A DNA stretch of 64,000 nucleotides from Paragorgia papillata. Its lineage: Eukaryota > Cnidaria > Anthozoa > Scleralcyonacea > Coralliidae. Positions within the stretch are counted from its first letter, which is position 1. Every line of letters starts with the position of its first letter. Both the position numbers and the translations under genes were made by a program. Of the stretch, positions 1 through 10,590 are shown one piece after another. The stretch lies in contig JAWNZC010000109.1 of NCBI GenBank assembly GCA_035771165.1, positions 62,001 to 126,000 of the forward strand. Reading direction: 5' to 3'. The notes under the pieces were generated by a model. That model saw only the letters and a list, made by a program, of their open reading frames with translations, was not told the origin of the DNA and made no database searches.

Positions 1-1315
1 TCTATCTAACACGTTTCTTCATGTAAACAATTCATTGGCAATTGTACAGCAAAGACATATTCTCTGCAGAAGCTCGCAATCTGCGTGCGATATCTCACAA
101 ATTTTAATACAATTCACTTCTTACCTGGTTATTTACTCCTTTCAATGGTCTTGACACAAGTTGAATATCTTTAGTTTTCTTGTTTCTTCTATATTTTGTA
201 ACGATATCCAATTTCCAGGCGGTTTTCCATCATATATCCCACCAACAAAACGAAGCACTTGTATCACAAAGACATGCCTCGGCCGCGCGCGACGTCTCAA
301 GAATATCGCTCCAAACAAATTAATGAGACCCAAAGTCGAAAAACAAAAAAGAAACGAGCTTAAGTTAACACTTTGGCTTTCCGACAAGCACAAAATAAAT
401 ACCAGATCGGTTAAGACTAAAAAGTTATTTGAAGCTTTAAATTGTTATATTTTAGCGTTCGGGCTCGAATTTTTGCGAAAAGTGCTCACAAAGAATGAAG
501 GCATGATCGCGCGAGAACAAAGATCACCATGGCAATCTTGGTACCACTGTGATCCTCTTGTATTCCCCTCCCCCCTCCCCCCCCAATATCGTATTTAACA
601 TAGGAAACCCAAGCGCTTCAGAGCTATAAAAAGATGGCGCATATTTTTCAGAATTTAATTCGTCACCAGTCTCCCAAATATGCTGACCATTGAAAAAAAA
701 ATATGCCACGTTCACCTCTGGCGATTTTGATCCATTTTGTGCCAAGCGTGGCAAGTCTAAAATCTGAAGGGAGACTAATTAGTCTCCCTTTCCACGCAGG
801 GGAGACTACTAAATAGTCTCCGTTGAATAATGTCTCTCAGTTCACATTGTTTGATCTTATAATTTTTCTTGATATTTTAACTAAAGTTTTATCTTGGTAA
901 AGGTTGACTTATCTGAAAATTTCAGACAATTTGACTTATTCCTTCCATCTTTTCCGAAAATGTGGTATTTTCGGCTAAAGGTGTTATTATAGAGAGAGTA
1001 TAAACCGCATATATGGGGTGATGTGTTGGTTGACATTGTTTGACTTAACGGACATACTCTACCCCTTGAGCCCCTCCCACGAATTGATTTTGCCCCCCCC
1101 CCAGTAATACCGAAATAAATGAGCAAAGAATAAAGCAATAAAGATATAAAAGGAAAATTTCGGACTCCGGCTATTACCATAGATATAGATAAACAGGTAT
1201 ACTAATAGATAAATCTTTATATTAGTTAAATAGTTTTTATTTTGATAACATTATGTGGTGACGAAAAATCTTTTTATAGTTCCTCACAAAATTTTCCATA
1301 TTGTATTTGAAAGTG
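1..1315. other. Non-coding stretch, no gene supported
   Basis: AT-rich sequence with no recognisable coding region. Two overlapping open frames on opposite strands (142-598) show no family resemblance and no convincing splice context. A short perfect palindrome built on GGGAGACT/AGTCTCCC lies near 761-790 and is followed by a related imperfect copy. C-runs occur near 567-582 and 1095-1103. Confidence 0.5.
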
Positions 1316-1505
1316 AACAGGCTGATGAGTTCTGACACCTCCGAAACAGTCAGAAATGTGTTGTATTTTAACTAGTTTTTATGACATTTTATGACCTTCA
1401 GTGATCTTAAAAATCACCCCTCAGGATGCAGGAAATGGCATTTCCGAGACTCTAAATTTCAAAAATTTCCCGGGGGGCATGCCCCCGGACCCCCTAGAAG
1501 AGTTC
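1316..1505. repeat. Remnant related to the hAT element at 14946-17914
   Basis: This stretch resembles 16895-17130 by eye: a 'gctgatgag(t/c)tctgac' start, a 'gcaggaaatg(g/c)catttc' block and a G/C-rich 'ggcatgcccccg.accccc' block occur in the same order and orientation. It is probably a fragment of the same dispersed family. No ends or target duplication can be placed here. Confidence 0.5.
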
Positions 1506-2173
1506 CTTTTTGGGAACTCTAAGTTCGTAATTTGATACAATGTAGCTGTCATGCATCCGTTAATTAATAATAGTATTTGGAATTCAAATTTTTGAGGCTG
1601 ATTGGTAATCTTTATACTATATATCAAAACATCGTTTTCCAAAAAAATTACCATTCTAGGGTATTCTGTAATATTATTAATATAATTCTGTATACTCTTA
1701 TCTACTACCTTAATAAACGATCGACGTCGCGAGCATCGCTGTACCTCTATTTTTAGGGTTACTGTAGACCTCCAAACCATAGTTTTTAAATTTTGTTATT
1801 CGCTGAAAGTGAAGCACTTTATGAGGGCTTTCAGATTCCGGAAATGTTTTTTTTATATTTCTAAGCAAGGGAAAAAGTGACAAGAGGTTTCTTTCACACG
1901 GATTTTCCTGAAAGAAATATTTTGAACTAAAGTAAGAAATTTAAAAGGCTATAAGTGAACACAAATTTATCAAAATCGTCTAAAAATTGATATTCGAGTA
2001 ACTTAACATTCTGGTGACAAGTGTGTCTGGGAATTGTAAAATTTTCAATATTTATCGTTTTACTGCCTTTTATGCAAGCCCATTCAACCTCCTGTGTTAG
2101 CTGTGATAGTAAAAAATTCGATAACTCTAAAAGTTAGTTTCAGAAATTGCAGCTTGATGTTAGTAATAGTTAT

Positions 2174-2312
2174 CAGTTGTTTGCTGTACAAGCTGTGTTA
2201 GTTGGTAATACTCAGAAGAGCTCTGAGCTCTAGAAAAACTCTCAGCTGGGTTCGAGTCCCGCTTAGAGCTCTGAGTATTACCAACTAACACAGCTTGTAC
2301 AGCAAACAACTG
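2174..2312. repeat. Foldback element with 42-base perfect arms
   Basis: Two arms of about 42 bases (2174-2215 and 2271-2312) are exact reverse complements around a loop of roughly 55 bases. The loop contains a second small palindrome on GAGCTC and the string 'ggttcgagtccc', which matches a Pol III B-box. It is best read as a small palindromic MITE; the B-box match may be chance. Confidence 0.7.
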
Positions 2313-2920
2313 AGAATTATAACTCTAAAAGTATTTGGAATTTTTACAAACCCGGACACCCTTTTTTTGCTGCGATATTTATTAAAGAAACTACAAACAA
2401 CTAGAAACTACACCAAATTCCACTTACCTAAAGCTAAGACTAACTGGGGAAAACATAAATTAATTTATCACGAAGAAGAAGGCCCCCGGGCTGATTGAGC
2501 TTGACGAACGTCCACCAAACGTTTGTTACATTACACCAAGTTTGCAAACGTACCACATGCAGATATGTATACGTACAACTTATGATATCACTTTAACTAC
2601 ATCTTATTCTCATATGCAAACGCTACCACTAATTAGCTCTCCATCTGAGCCTCAGTGGCTCAATTCGAACTCTGTCTGTGGCTCAAAAATCTTTTCGGAG
2701 TAATTGAGCTTGACGAACGACCACCAAACGTCTATTATATGTATATATAACCATATCTTGTTATCTTGTATTTACTTCATATTTCATTTATGTTACCCCG
2801 TATTGTTATTATAGGGCCCTATTGAAAAACACTTTGGTGACATGGGCTCCCTGTTAAAATATTGCGGTGCCTTGAAAGTTAGCTTGTGGGCGCAGCTAAC
2901 TTTCAAACATCTTGTGACTT
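2313..2920. other. Non-coding stretch with a short direct repeat
   Basis: No gene is seen. The string 'attgagcttgacgaacg' followed by 'ccaccaaacgt' occurs at about 2497 and again at about 2702, roughly 205 bases apart, suggesting an old local duplication. Confidence 0.4.
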
Positions 2921-3028
2921 CGTTCGTTCGTTCGTTCGTTCGTTCGTTCGTTCGTTCGTTCGTTCGTTCGTTCGTTCGTTCGTTCGTTCGTTCGTTCGTT
3001 CGTTCGTTCGTTCGTTCGTTCGTTCGTT
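2921..3028. repeat. (CGTT)n microsatellite
   Basis: About 27 uninterrupted copies of a 4-base unit. It keeps frames open on both strands, giving repetitive peptides that should not be taken as genes. Confidence 0.95.
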
Positions 3029-3184
3029 AGGAATCAATAGCAAGCGACATTTTTGACGGGACACTCTTAACGCGATGTTTTGAACGCCACAGGGCACCGC
3101 TTTGTAGCACTGTGTCTGGTTATTATTATAAATCCAAAGAATTTAAAAGAATTATGTTGTCCAATATATATATATACCGAGAAT

Positions 3185-4790
3185 TGACTGTAACAGAGTG
3201 GTTACAGAACTTGTCAATGGTTTTAGAGCGCTCAATACCATTACCGGTAGAGCGGATAATGTTAGTAAGGCGATACTCGACCGAATAAACAGCAACATCC
3301 GCGAGCAGACTCACAGTAATCAATGGCGCAACACCGACGATTCCATTGAGTGGTTCAAAGCGATTAACAACAATGACAAATACACATTCCTGAACTTCGA
3401 CATCACAGAATTCTACCCATCAATCTCAGAACACCTACTCGACGACGCTATCAACTGGGCCAAACAACATACCGACATCACCGACTACGACATCAAAATC
3501 ATTAAACACGCCAGACAATCTCTCCTGTTCAACAACAACCAAACCTGGACAAAAAGAAACGCCACCGACGCATTTGATGTAACCATGGGAAGTTACGACG
3601 GCGCCGAGATCTGCGAGCTTGTCGGCCTATTCATCCTGAACGCGCTGGAAGAACGCTTCGAGAACATCGGCCTCCACCGCGATGACGGCCTAGCTGCCAT
3701 CAAAACAACATCAGGCAGATTAGCCGACAAAGCCAGAAAACAGCTGATCGAAACCTTCAACAACTTCGGGCTGAAGATCACAGCTACGGCAAACCTGAGG
3801 CGGGTGAACTTCTTAGACGTAACACTTGACTTGACTGACGGCACATACAAACCGTACAGAAAACCGAACGACGACCCCCTCTACATCAATCGCCTATCTA
3901 ACCACCCACCCGCTATCGTAAACCAACTATCTTCATCCATTAACAAACGCATCAACAAACTCTCATGTAACAAACAAACATTTGACGCTTCATCCCAACT
4001 GTACAACGACGCTTTAAGACAAAGCAACTTTGACGCAACTCTAACCTACGAACAACCCACAAGTGACGAAAACAACAGTGACAGCAACCGAACACAAAGA
4101 CGAAACAGACAACGCAACACTATATGGTACAACCCCCCTTACAGCAAGAACGTAAAATCAAACATCGGACAACGGTTCCTTCAACTGATTGACAAACACT
4201 TTCCACCTTCTAACAAACTACACAAAATCTTCAACCGACACAACGTACGAATTAGCTACAGCTGCCTTGACAACATGAACTCATTCATAAACAGACACAA
4301 CAGGAAAATACTAAACAAACACACGAGACATACGAACACAAACAACACAGACGACACGCGACAGTGCAACTGCAGACAACCCGACAAATGCCCGACCGAA
4401 GGTAAATGCCTTACAAAAAGTGTAGTATACCAAGCCGAAGTTTCGACAGACAACAACGAACCAGCAAAGTACATTGGAGTTACCGCCGACGACTTCAAAA
4501 CGAGATATAGAAACCACGCCAAATCATTCGCTAACAAAAAATACTCAACGGAAACGGAACTGTCTAAACACGTATGGAAATTGAAAGCAGCAAAGAAACC
4601 ATTTTCCATCATATGGTCGCTTCTTAAGAATGTTCCTGCCTACAAAGCTGGTTCCAGAAGGTGCAACCTTTGCCTCGAGGAAAAACTGACAATTATGAAA
4701 AACAAGAACAATTCACTATTGAACAAACGATCCGAACTATTCACCAAGTGCAGACATGAAACACGATACCTAATATCACACTGTAAATAG
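3185..4790 (+). pseudogene. Penelope-like element RT with GIY-YIG endonuclease, 5'-truncated
   Basis: A long open frame of about 530 codons encodes a Penelope-like reverse transcriptase. Motif A reads FDITEFYPSI near residue 70, and the catalytic pair lies in GLHRDDGLA near residue 155, the RDDG form typical of these elements. A cysteine cluster (CNC...C...C) near residue 390 leads into a GIY-YIG nuclease with VYQAEV, KYIGV and TRYRNH. The frame opens with GTG, not ATG, directly after a short TA repeat, and the N-terminal part of the protein is missing, so this is a 5'-truncated copy even though the frame is intact. Penelope-like elements insert by target-primed reverse transcription. The same family appears at 42428-43740. 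Confidence 0.9.
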
Positions 4791-4804
4791 AGAGTAGCTT
4801 CACC

Positions 4805-4866
4805 AGATCTGTCAGTTGCCTGACGATCGCTTTACTGCGTGAAACTCCGAGTAGCACAGCAAGTCT
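4805..4866 (+). ncRNA. Hammerhead ribozyme in PLE 3' region
   Basis: Core strings are in the right order: CTGACGA at 4820-4826 (position 7 of the core tolerates C), a short CGC/GCG stem II, GAAAC at 4841, and a minimal ACT-CCG-AGT stem III ending in GTA at 4853. Cleavage is predicted after 4853. Stem I is weak (TGC/GCA). Hammerhead ribozymes with very short stem III are known from Penelope-like elements, so position just after the RT stop supports it. Confidence 0.65.
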
Positions 4867-4875
4867 ACCGAATAA

Positions 4876-4877
<2 letters not shown>

Positions 4878-4940
<63 letters not shown>

Positions 4941-4946
4941 ATATAT
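4878..4946. repeat. (TA)n microsatellite at PLE tail
   Basis: TA dinucleotide run immediately 3' of the Penelope-like element, interrupted once near 4937. TA tracts flank every Penelope-derived unit in this window. Confidence 0.9.
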
Positions 4947-4963
4947 ATATAGTATATAGTAAG

Positions 4964-5143
4964 GTTGGGTATACTGCCGAAACAGAGAACGTAGGAGTCT
5001 AACGTTTCGAGCGAAGACCCTTCGTCAGAGAGAAAACGTGACGTGTTTTTTTTTTACGTTTTCTCTCTGCAGAGGAAGGGCCTGCGCTCGAAACGTTAGA
5101 CTCCTACGTTCTCTGTTTCGGCAGTATATCTAACCTTACTTTA
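4964..5143. repeat. 180 bp inverted repeat of PLE terminal sequence
   Basis: Arms beginning 'gtaaggttgg' and ending 'ctaacctta' mirror each other across a T-run near 5045. They include the block 'aaacgttagactcctacg' in both orientations. It looks like two terminal pieces of a Penelope-like element joined head to head. Confidence 0.75.
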
Positions 5144-5149
5144 TTATAT

Positions 5150-5385
5150 AAAATAGAGCGGTGTTTTATTGATGTTTCCGCCACTAATAAAAACGATAAT
5201 CTCACATGTGTGATTATTTATGATAATCTCACATGTGTTTCGATTATCGTAAAACGTATTAGAGTTTACTGCTCTATTTTTGTGGGGGAAAAGGACTGTT
5301 TTTTTTATATAATAAACAGAACAATACATGAATGCTTGGAAATATGAAATTTATTTCTCGTGTTGACCCACGCATTCATGTACTA
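5150..5385. repeat. Dispersed repeat, inverted copy at 19120-19345
   Basis: Contains 'gagtttactgctctattt', an A/T-rich segment and 'aaatttatttctcgtgttgac'. The same blocks in reverse order and orientation occur at 19165-19345. Internal 'gataatctcacatgtg' is itself duplicated. No coding capacity; probably a MITE family. Confidence 0.7.
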
Positions 5386-6519
5386 TTCTCTATATATTTC
5401 GATTACTATAAATCTGTTAGGGGGCTAAATCTGTTAGGCAAGTGTTTTTATTAGTTGGGCTTCACTAGCGCTCCGTCGTGATGACGTCAGGATTGATGTT
5501 TGTCCGCTTTTACCCACAATTCTTGCACTTCGAACAAAGCCGATAATGGCTCATTTGCAATGATTTTAAAGTCAATTTAGCTTTGTTTGTCCGCTTTTTG
5601 TGCTATTAATAGCAGCTGGACGGTATGCTATTAGATTACTCCAAGATGAAAGCGAGAATTGTGACGTCTTCGACCAGAGCATTTCGGGGGTGTGGGGTGC
5701 AGAACATAATGGACCAGGGTACATGTATACCTGATAGGGGAAAAAAAAAAATATCTCAAAGAATATAATATTAAGAATATAATATTACTGTCTATTACTC
5801 AATATTTTTGGTATAAACGTAGGAATACTATAAGGCCCACTTGCTCTTCTATCATTGAAAGAGAAAGTGATGTTATGTATTTCCCCTACTGTAGTTGGAT
5901 ATACATGTAATAAGTAAAAACAACAGTTTTTGGTTGTACTGTAGGCAAATAATCTATTGATGAGCAGTCAACATCGAAATTTTGGAATTGTGTTTTACCA
6001 TTGCGGGCCATCGTAAATATACAATTAATACACACGATTTGCAAGAACAAACCATGCATGTTCACTCTGATCAACCGTTTACTCCGACGATGGTTTTTGC
6101 TTAAAAACGTCAGTATCAAGCTCTCGAATTTGGCAATATAACATGCACTGAAGCACTCTTCCTTATATTTTGGTCTTTCAAAAGTAAATTCACCGACGTC
6201 TTCAAAATAAGTCAATAGGAAAACTATCACAGTAGTAAAGCAGATTGAGTATCATTTAATCCAAATGATGGAAAGTACTAATGAACTGAAAGAAAACTAG
6301 AACCCAAGGATAGTGCAAAGTTTCGTAGAGCATTTAACAGTACTGTATTTCAACCTAAAAAAACACACTTGAGCTTTTTACATTTCAAATGATTTATTTT
6401 GCTTCAAATTGGACGATACATGTATGTACATGTACATGTAATACATTGTACAATTCAATGAAAAGTCTTGAGGATACAGAATGAAAAAATCTTTCTGATA
6501 GTTTAACTGCTGTATTAGT
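5386..6519. other. Non-coding stretch
   Basis: No gene supported. 'ttgtccgctttt' recurs at about 5500 and 5590. An open minus-strand frame at 5886-6230 has no recognisable features. Confidence 0.4.
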
Positions 6520-7720
6520 TCTAGTTTACATTATTGATAAACAGTTAATCCAGCATTAATTAGTAGAGCTAAAATTTTCCTCATTCTGTTGGAACATGTG
6601 GAATGTTATTAAGTTTTCCTGAGTAGTCAATAAGGAATGAAATGTGTCATAGTTCAATTTTTTAGCCATTTTAAATTATTGGTGTTGACTAATCATTCAT
6701 CTGTATATAGTCGGTAGTTTTTAAATGGAATGAATCCGTATAGGATTTAATCTTAAAATTTATGCAGGCAAAATCCGCAATCTTTGAGGTTGATTTGTCA
6801 TCTTTGTCATTGCTGTACAGTACAGTACATGACTGGTACACTGGTTTTTTTTAACCTTTTGAAGGTTTATAATCTGCAATGGGTATCTATATGCAGATTG
6901 TTTGCACAGTAGAGCCATCACCGTTTGACAAATACAGTATTTTTGTTTCGACAACACGACTTTAGTTGACATCCAACTGAATAAAACTTGCTTAGGATGT
7001 ACACTTGATTTTCACTCTTTTAGAGTTGCAGTAGGTTGATTACCAATCGTGCCATTTTTTCAACTTTTTACCTACAATGTAAATTGATAAAATTAGTCAG
7101 TTAATCAGTAAACTATTTTTAATCAGATTATGCGATACTAAGTGAATGGGAATGGTAAACTTTTAAATAGGTAAATAATTAAAAGAAGACTTACCTATAA
7201 CACATCTTGTTCCTGTCAGCAGAAAGAGGGGGCCCAGCTAGTTCAGCTAAACAGTTAATTCAGCATTAATTAGTACTGTAGAGCTAATGTTTTCTTCGCT
7301 ATGCTAGAACATGTGGAATGTTATTAAGTTTCCTTGAGTAGTCAGTAAGGAATCAGATGTGTGATACTGTAGTTCAATTTTTTAGCCATTTTAAACGATT
7401 GATGTTGACTAATTCTTTATCTGTATATAGTCGGTAGTTCTTAAATGGAATGAATCACAGGATTTCAACTTAAAGTTCATATGGGCAAAATCCACAATCT
7501 TTCAGGTTGAGGTTGATTGGTCATCTTTGTCATTGCTGTACAGTACACGAATGGTACACTGTTTTTTATCCTTTGAAGGTTTATGATCTGCAATGGGTAT
7601 ATATATGCAGACTGTTTGCACACAGCATTTATTGTAATATGAGAGACATTCATCTATGGGTAGAGCCATCACGTTTGACAAGTACAGTATTTTGGTTTTG
7701 ACATGATTTTAGTTGCGACG
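6520..7720. repeat. Direct duplication of a ~460 bp unit
   Basis: 6524-6990 and 7245-7720 align over their length by eye, offset about 707 bases. Shared blocks include 'gaacatgtggaatgttatt', 'ctgtatatagtcggtagtt' and 'gtcatctttgtcattgctgt'. Divergence and small indels indicate an old duplication. No coding signal. Confidence 0.8.
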
Positions 7721-7990
7721 AACATCCATAGAACATCCAGTTTAATCAAGTGAAATGCCAAATATTACTTGTAAATAAATGGTCTTTTATAGCTTTTGAG
7801 GCGTAGACGATGATTGTACTGAGTTTATCGTCTAAGAAAGTTTATGCATTCAGCGCCCTTCGTTCATAATACCTAAGCGGCTAATATCACACCACCCTTA
7901 AGAAAATCTCTAGTTTGACTCTATAATCTCTATAAATTTCAAAATTAGCAGTTGGGCGGCTGGGCGCTATTCGTCAACAGTGAAATATAT

Positions 7991-8141
7991 ATATGTTATT
8001 TACCGGCTGCGAGGTCCAGGTAGGGAAAAACTGTGCCCGAGGTCTTGAAAACGGCTCCAAGCCGAAGGCCGAGAGCCATTTTCAAGACCGAGGGCATAGT
8101 TTTTCCCTATCCGGACCGAGCAAGGCCGGTAAATAACATAT
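7991..8141. repeat. ~150 bp palindromic MITE-like hairpin
   Basis: The ends are 'atatgttatttaccggc' and its complement. The arms continue through a 'gagg/ggtcc...agggaaaaact' block to a centre near 8065. It lies downstream of the recombinase gene that reads toward it. Confidence 0.8.
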
Positions 8142-8539
8142 TTATTTTTTTGTTATAAATTAAAATAATGGTAAGACAAGAAAATCGGCCGCGGTGTAAA
8201 ATAGAACGCTAGATGTCACTTCCGCTGCCCATATTTGGAAAGACGACGAACCATATATAGAAAATCACCTGACAAAGGACAAAATCATTCAACTGATTTT
8301 TATAATAAACAAGATTGGAAATTCGACACATTATACAGTTGACAGAGCAAATCATCCTGGACTATGAATATTCATCATTGATCATGCAAAAGCAAGATTG
8401 AAAACATCGTTTGTCTCGTATGATTCATGTAAACAACTAACAAGATGGAAAATATCGATCGTTTCTATACAAGTTAACAACTATTCACAAGATTGAAATT
8501 TATCGAACGTCTTTTTCATCAGAGATCAAGTCAAGACTA

Positions 8540-10009
8540 TTAACATAAACAAATGTCAAAACAACAATCTTCGTGAACATAAATAAAGACTTCAATCTGA
8601 TCGGAATCTTCAAGGATAGACAAGCGCCTTCTCTTTGTCGGCTCCTCACTCGATGTGTCGCCAGAACTAGTTGAAGCGAAGTTGAAATTGAAAGTACATC
8701 CTTCAAACTTGCCAATTTTTGCTCCAGAAAACAAGCCTGTTGCTGTGGTTGTCGCTGATTCTTGGGCATTTACTGACGTTGTGCTGGTGGGTTGATTTAG
8801 CTGGGGACGTTGTTGCGATACTGTGAGGCTATGTTTGCTCGCAATCGTTGACCTTGACCGACTCAGTACGTTTGACATCTTGCGCTGGTGGACAACTGAA
8901 GCCGCTTTGTGAGCATCGAGACTTTTCAGATTTTTGTGCCCACTCAATTGAGCTACATAATTGCAAGGAATTTCGGCATCCATGAGGCGGGATATGCAGG
9001 TTTTCCAGACAGAGTGATTACTTATGTTGCCTGGCAGACCAGCAGCTTTAGCGGCGTTGACAAGAAATTTACCGATGCAGTTTTTTCCCAAAGCGGCTTT
9101 GCTATACCATATTTCCGATCCTGGTCGCCGTCTATGGTTCACTGCCAGAAAGAATGGTGACTCCGGGGTTTTTGCTGCTTCTTGTCGGTGACTGGCGAAA
9201 GCCTTGTACAGATCTACAGGACAACGATGGTTATTGGTAGCTTGTGCAGTTGGAAAAAACGCTCTTTGGTGACCATCGCCGTGTCTTGTTTTAGAACCTC
9301 GCTCAGCCCTCCAAACAACGACTTCGTTGCCAGTTTCTGGATCGATATCTAAGCCAATATCTCCCCACTTCAGTTTTCTCAACTCGTCTCGAGCTCTGAA
9401 ACCAAAATGAAGCGACAGTGCCCACCAAACGGTTCTTTGCAGTACCTCTGGCTCGTGGTCTCCGAACAGACCTTTTTCAAAAAGTAAATCTTCTTCAGTT
9501 TCGGTTAATGCTCTGGCTGCTTGCGGGCGATTTCCTTTGGCGAACTTCTCAACTAACTGCCGCTTTCTAGCGACAAGGACTTCTCTCGACTTGGCAAACT
9601 CTTGGTCCTTAAAAATGTTCAAGGAAGAGTTGGTATCATTGAGATATCGTTGAACACTGCTCTGGAAAGAGGTAAGAGATACGGGCTCGTAAACACTGCC
9701 GTCTTTCTTTGTTATGGTCATGAAAAACCGACACAAGAGGACATTTAGTTCAGTTGCAGGTATTTCTTCTAAATTTCTTTCTTCGTTTATTGTACCACAG
9801 AAGCAGCTCCACACATTCATATCGTAGGTAGTGTTCTTAACTGTGTTTTCAGGCCGTTGTTCATCAATAAAATCTTGAATTTCGTTCAAGTCGTCTTGTG
9901 CAATGTTGCCACTTCGCTGGACGTTTTCTTTTTCGCATATAAAATCTTCAACCATTACTTCGGGATAGTAAAATTCGCTTTCGCTATGATATTCATTGTC
10001 ACTATCCAT
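8540..10009 (-). CDS. Crypton-like tyrosine recombinase, active site altered
   Basis: A 489-residue intact frame from ATG at 10009. The fold signature is clear: FRARDELRKLKW holds the first catalytic Arg (about residue 205), and the box II region has NHSVWKTCISRL (about 330) then SGHKNLKSLDAHK. In catalytically active members the His-x-x-Arg box has Arg where this protein has Trp, and the terminal nucleophile is Tyr where His is seen. The Trp codon is TGG, one C-to-T step from CGG. A hydrophobic/aromatic tail (GCTFNFNF) near residue 430 is like other animal Crypton-derived proteins. The protein is acidic at the N-terminus and has a KRRR patch near the C-terminus. It could be a decaying transposon or a DNA-binding protein derived from one. 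No intron is evident. Confidence 0.8.
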   Translation of the reverse strand: MDSDNEYHSESEFYYPEVMVEDFICEKENVQRSGNIAQDDLNEIQDFIDEQRPENTVKNTTYDMNVWSCFCGTINEERNLEEIPATELNVLLCRFFMTITKKDGSVYEPVSLTSFQSSVQRYLNDTNSSLNIFKDQEFAKSREVLVARKRQLVEKFAKGNRPQAARALTETEEDLLFEKGLFGDHEPEVLQRTVWWALSLHFGFRARDELRKLKWGDIGLDIDPETGNEVVVWRAERGSKTRHGDGHQRAFFPTAQATNNHRCPVDLYKAFASHRQEAAKTPESPFFLAVNHRRRPGSEIWYSKAALGKNCIGKFLVNAAKAAGLPGNISNHSVWKTCISRLMDAEIPCNYVAQLSGHKNLKSLDAHKAASVVHQRKMSNVLSRSRSTIASKHSLTVSQQRPQLNQPTSTTSVNAQESATTTATGLFSGAKIGKFEGCTFNFNFASTSSGDTSSEEPTKRRRLSILEDSDQIEVFIYVHEDCCFDICLC

Positions 10010-10140
10010 CTTACTTTGTTTTTACTGGCAGTCTATTGTAGTCTAAAGTAGTGAAAAGCGGTCGAGTATACGAAATATTAAAAAACTTTTTTGTTTTTGT
10101 TTTGAAATCCGCAGCGGTCCGTATCGGGGTCCGTATCGTG

Positions 10141-10201
10141 TGATACGGTGTACAAGGACAAATGTCATTTTTTGGTGGTGTACAAGGACAAATGTCATTC
10201 C
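10141..10201. repeat. Tandem pair upstream of recombinase
   Basis: 'ggtgtacaaggacaaatgtc' occurs twice, about 30 bases apart, on the 5' side of the recombinase frame. It may be part of the element's terminal sequence; function is unknown. Confidence 0.6.
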
Positions 10202-10590
10202 TTGAGAAAGGCTCTTTATATTACACATGATCAAATTACATATATAATTATTACATGCCCATAATACAATTTAAGCTATACTTATAAAGAATATATTATA
10301 TAAATCCTTATCAAAAATCTAAAAATGTGTTCAATATAAATTTCATAACAGTTTTTTGCTGGCAACCATGTCAAGGATAAGACATGGCGTATATTCTTAC
10401 TTTGGTTTAAATAAAAAAGCTGTCATTATAAACTCTGGTTACGTACCACTGACAAAACTTGTGGATATCTCCTCAAAATTAAAATCATGAAAAAATGGAG
10501 TCACCACTTAATGTAGATTAGATACATACTAATTAAAATGGATATTACAGTTTATTATATGGAGAAGAGTATTTTACTAGCAACTAAAAC

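Noticed and set aside
161..598. 145-codon plus frame and overlapping minus frame
   Set aside because: No recognisable domain, no splice or promoter context, and both strands open over the same bases.
1322..1346. CTGATGA followed by CGAAAC, hammerhead-like
   Set aside because: The intervening bases cannot form stem II and there is no stem III or cleavage triplet; it is part of a hAT remnant.
2240..2275. tRNA gene suggested by GGTTCGAGTCC
   Set aside because: No A-box, cloverleaf or acceptor stem; the sequence folds only as the surrounding palindrome.
2842..3097. Open frames encoding SFVR or NERT repeats
   Set aside because: Produced by the (CGTT)n microsatellite on both strands.
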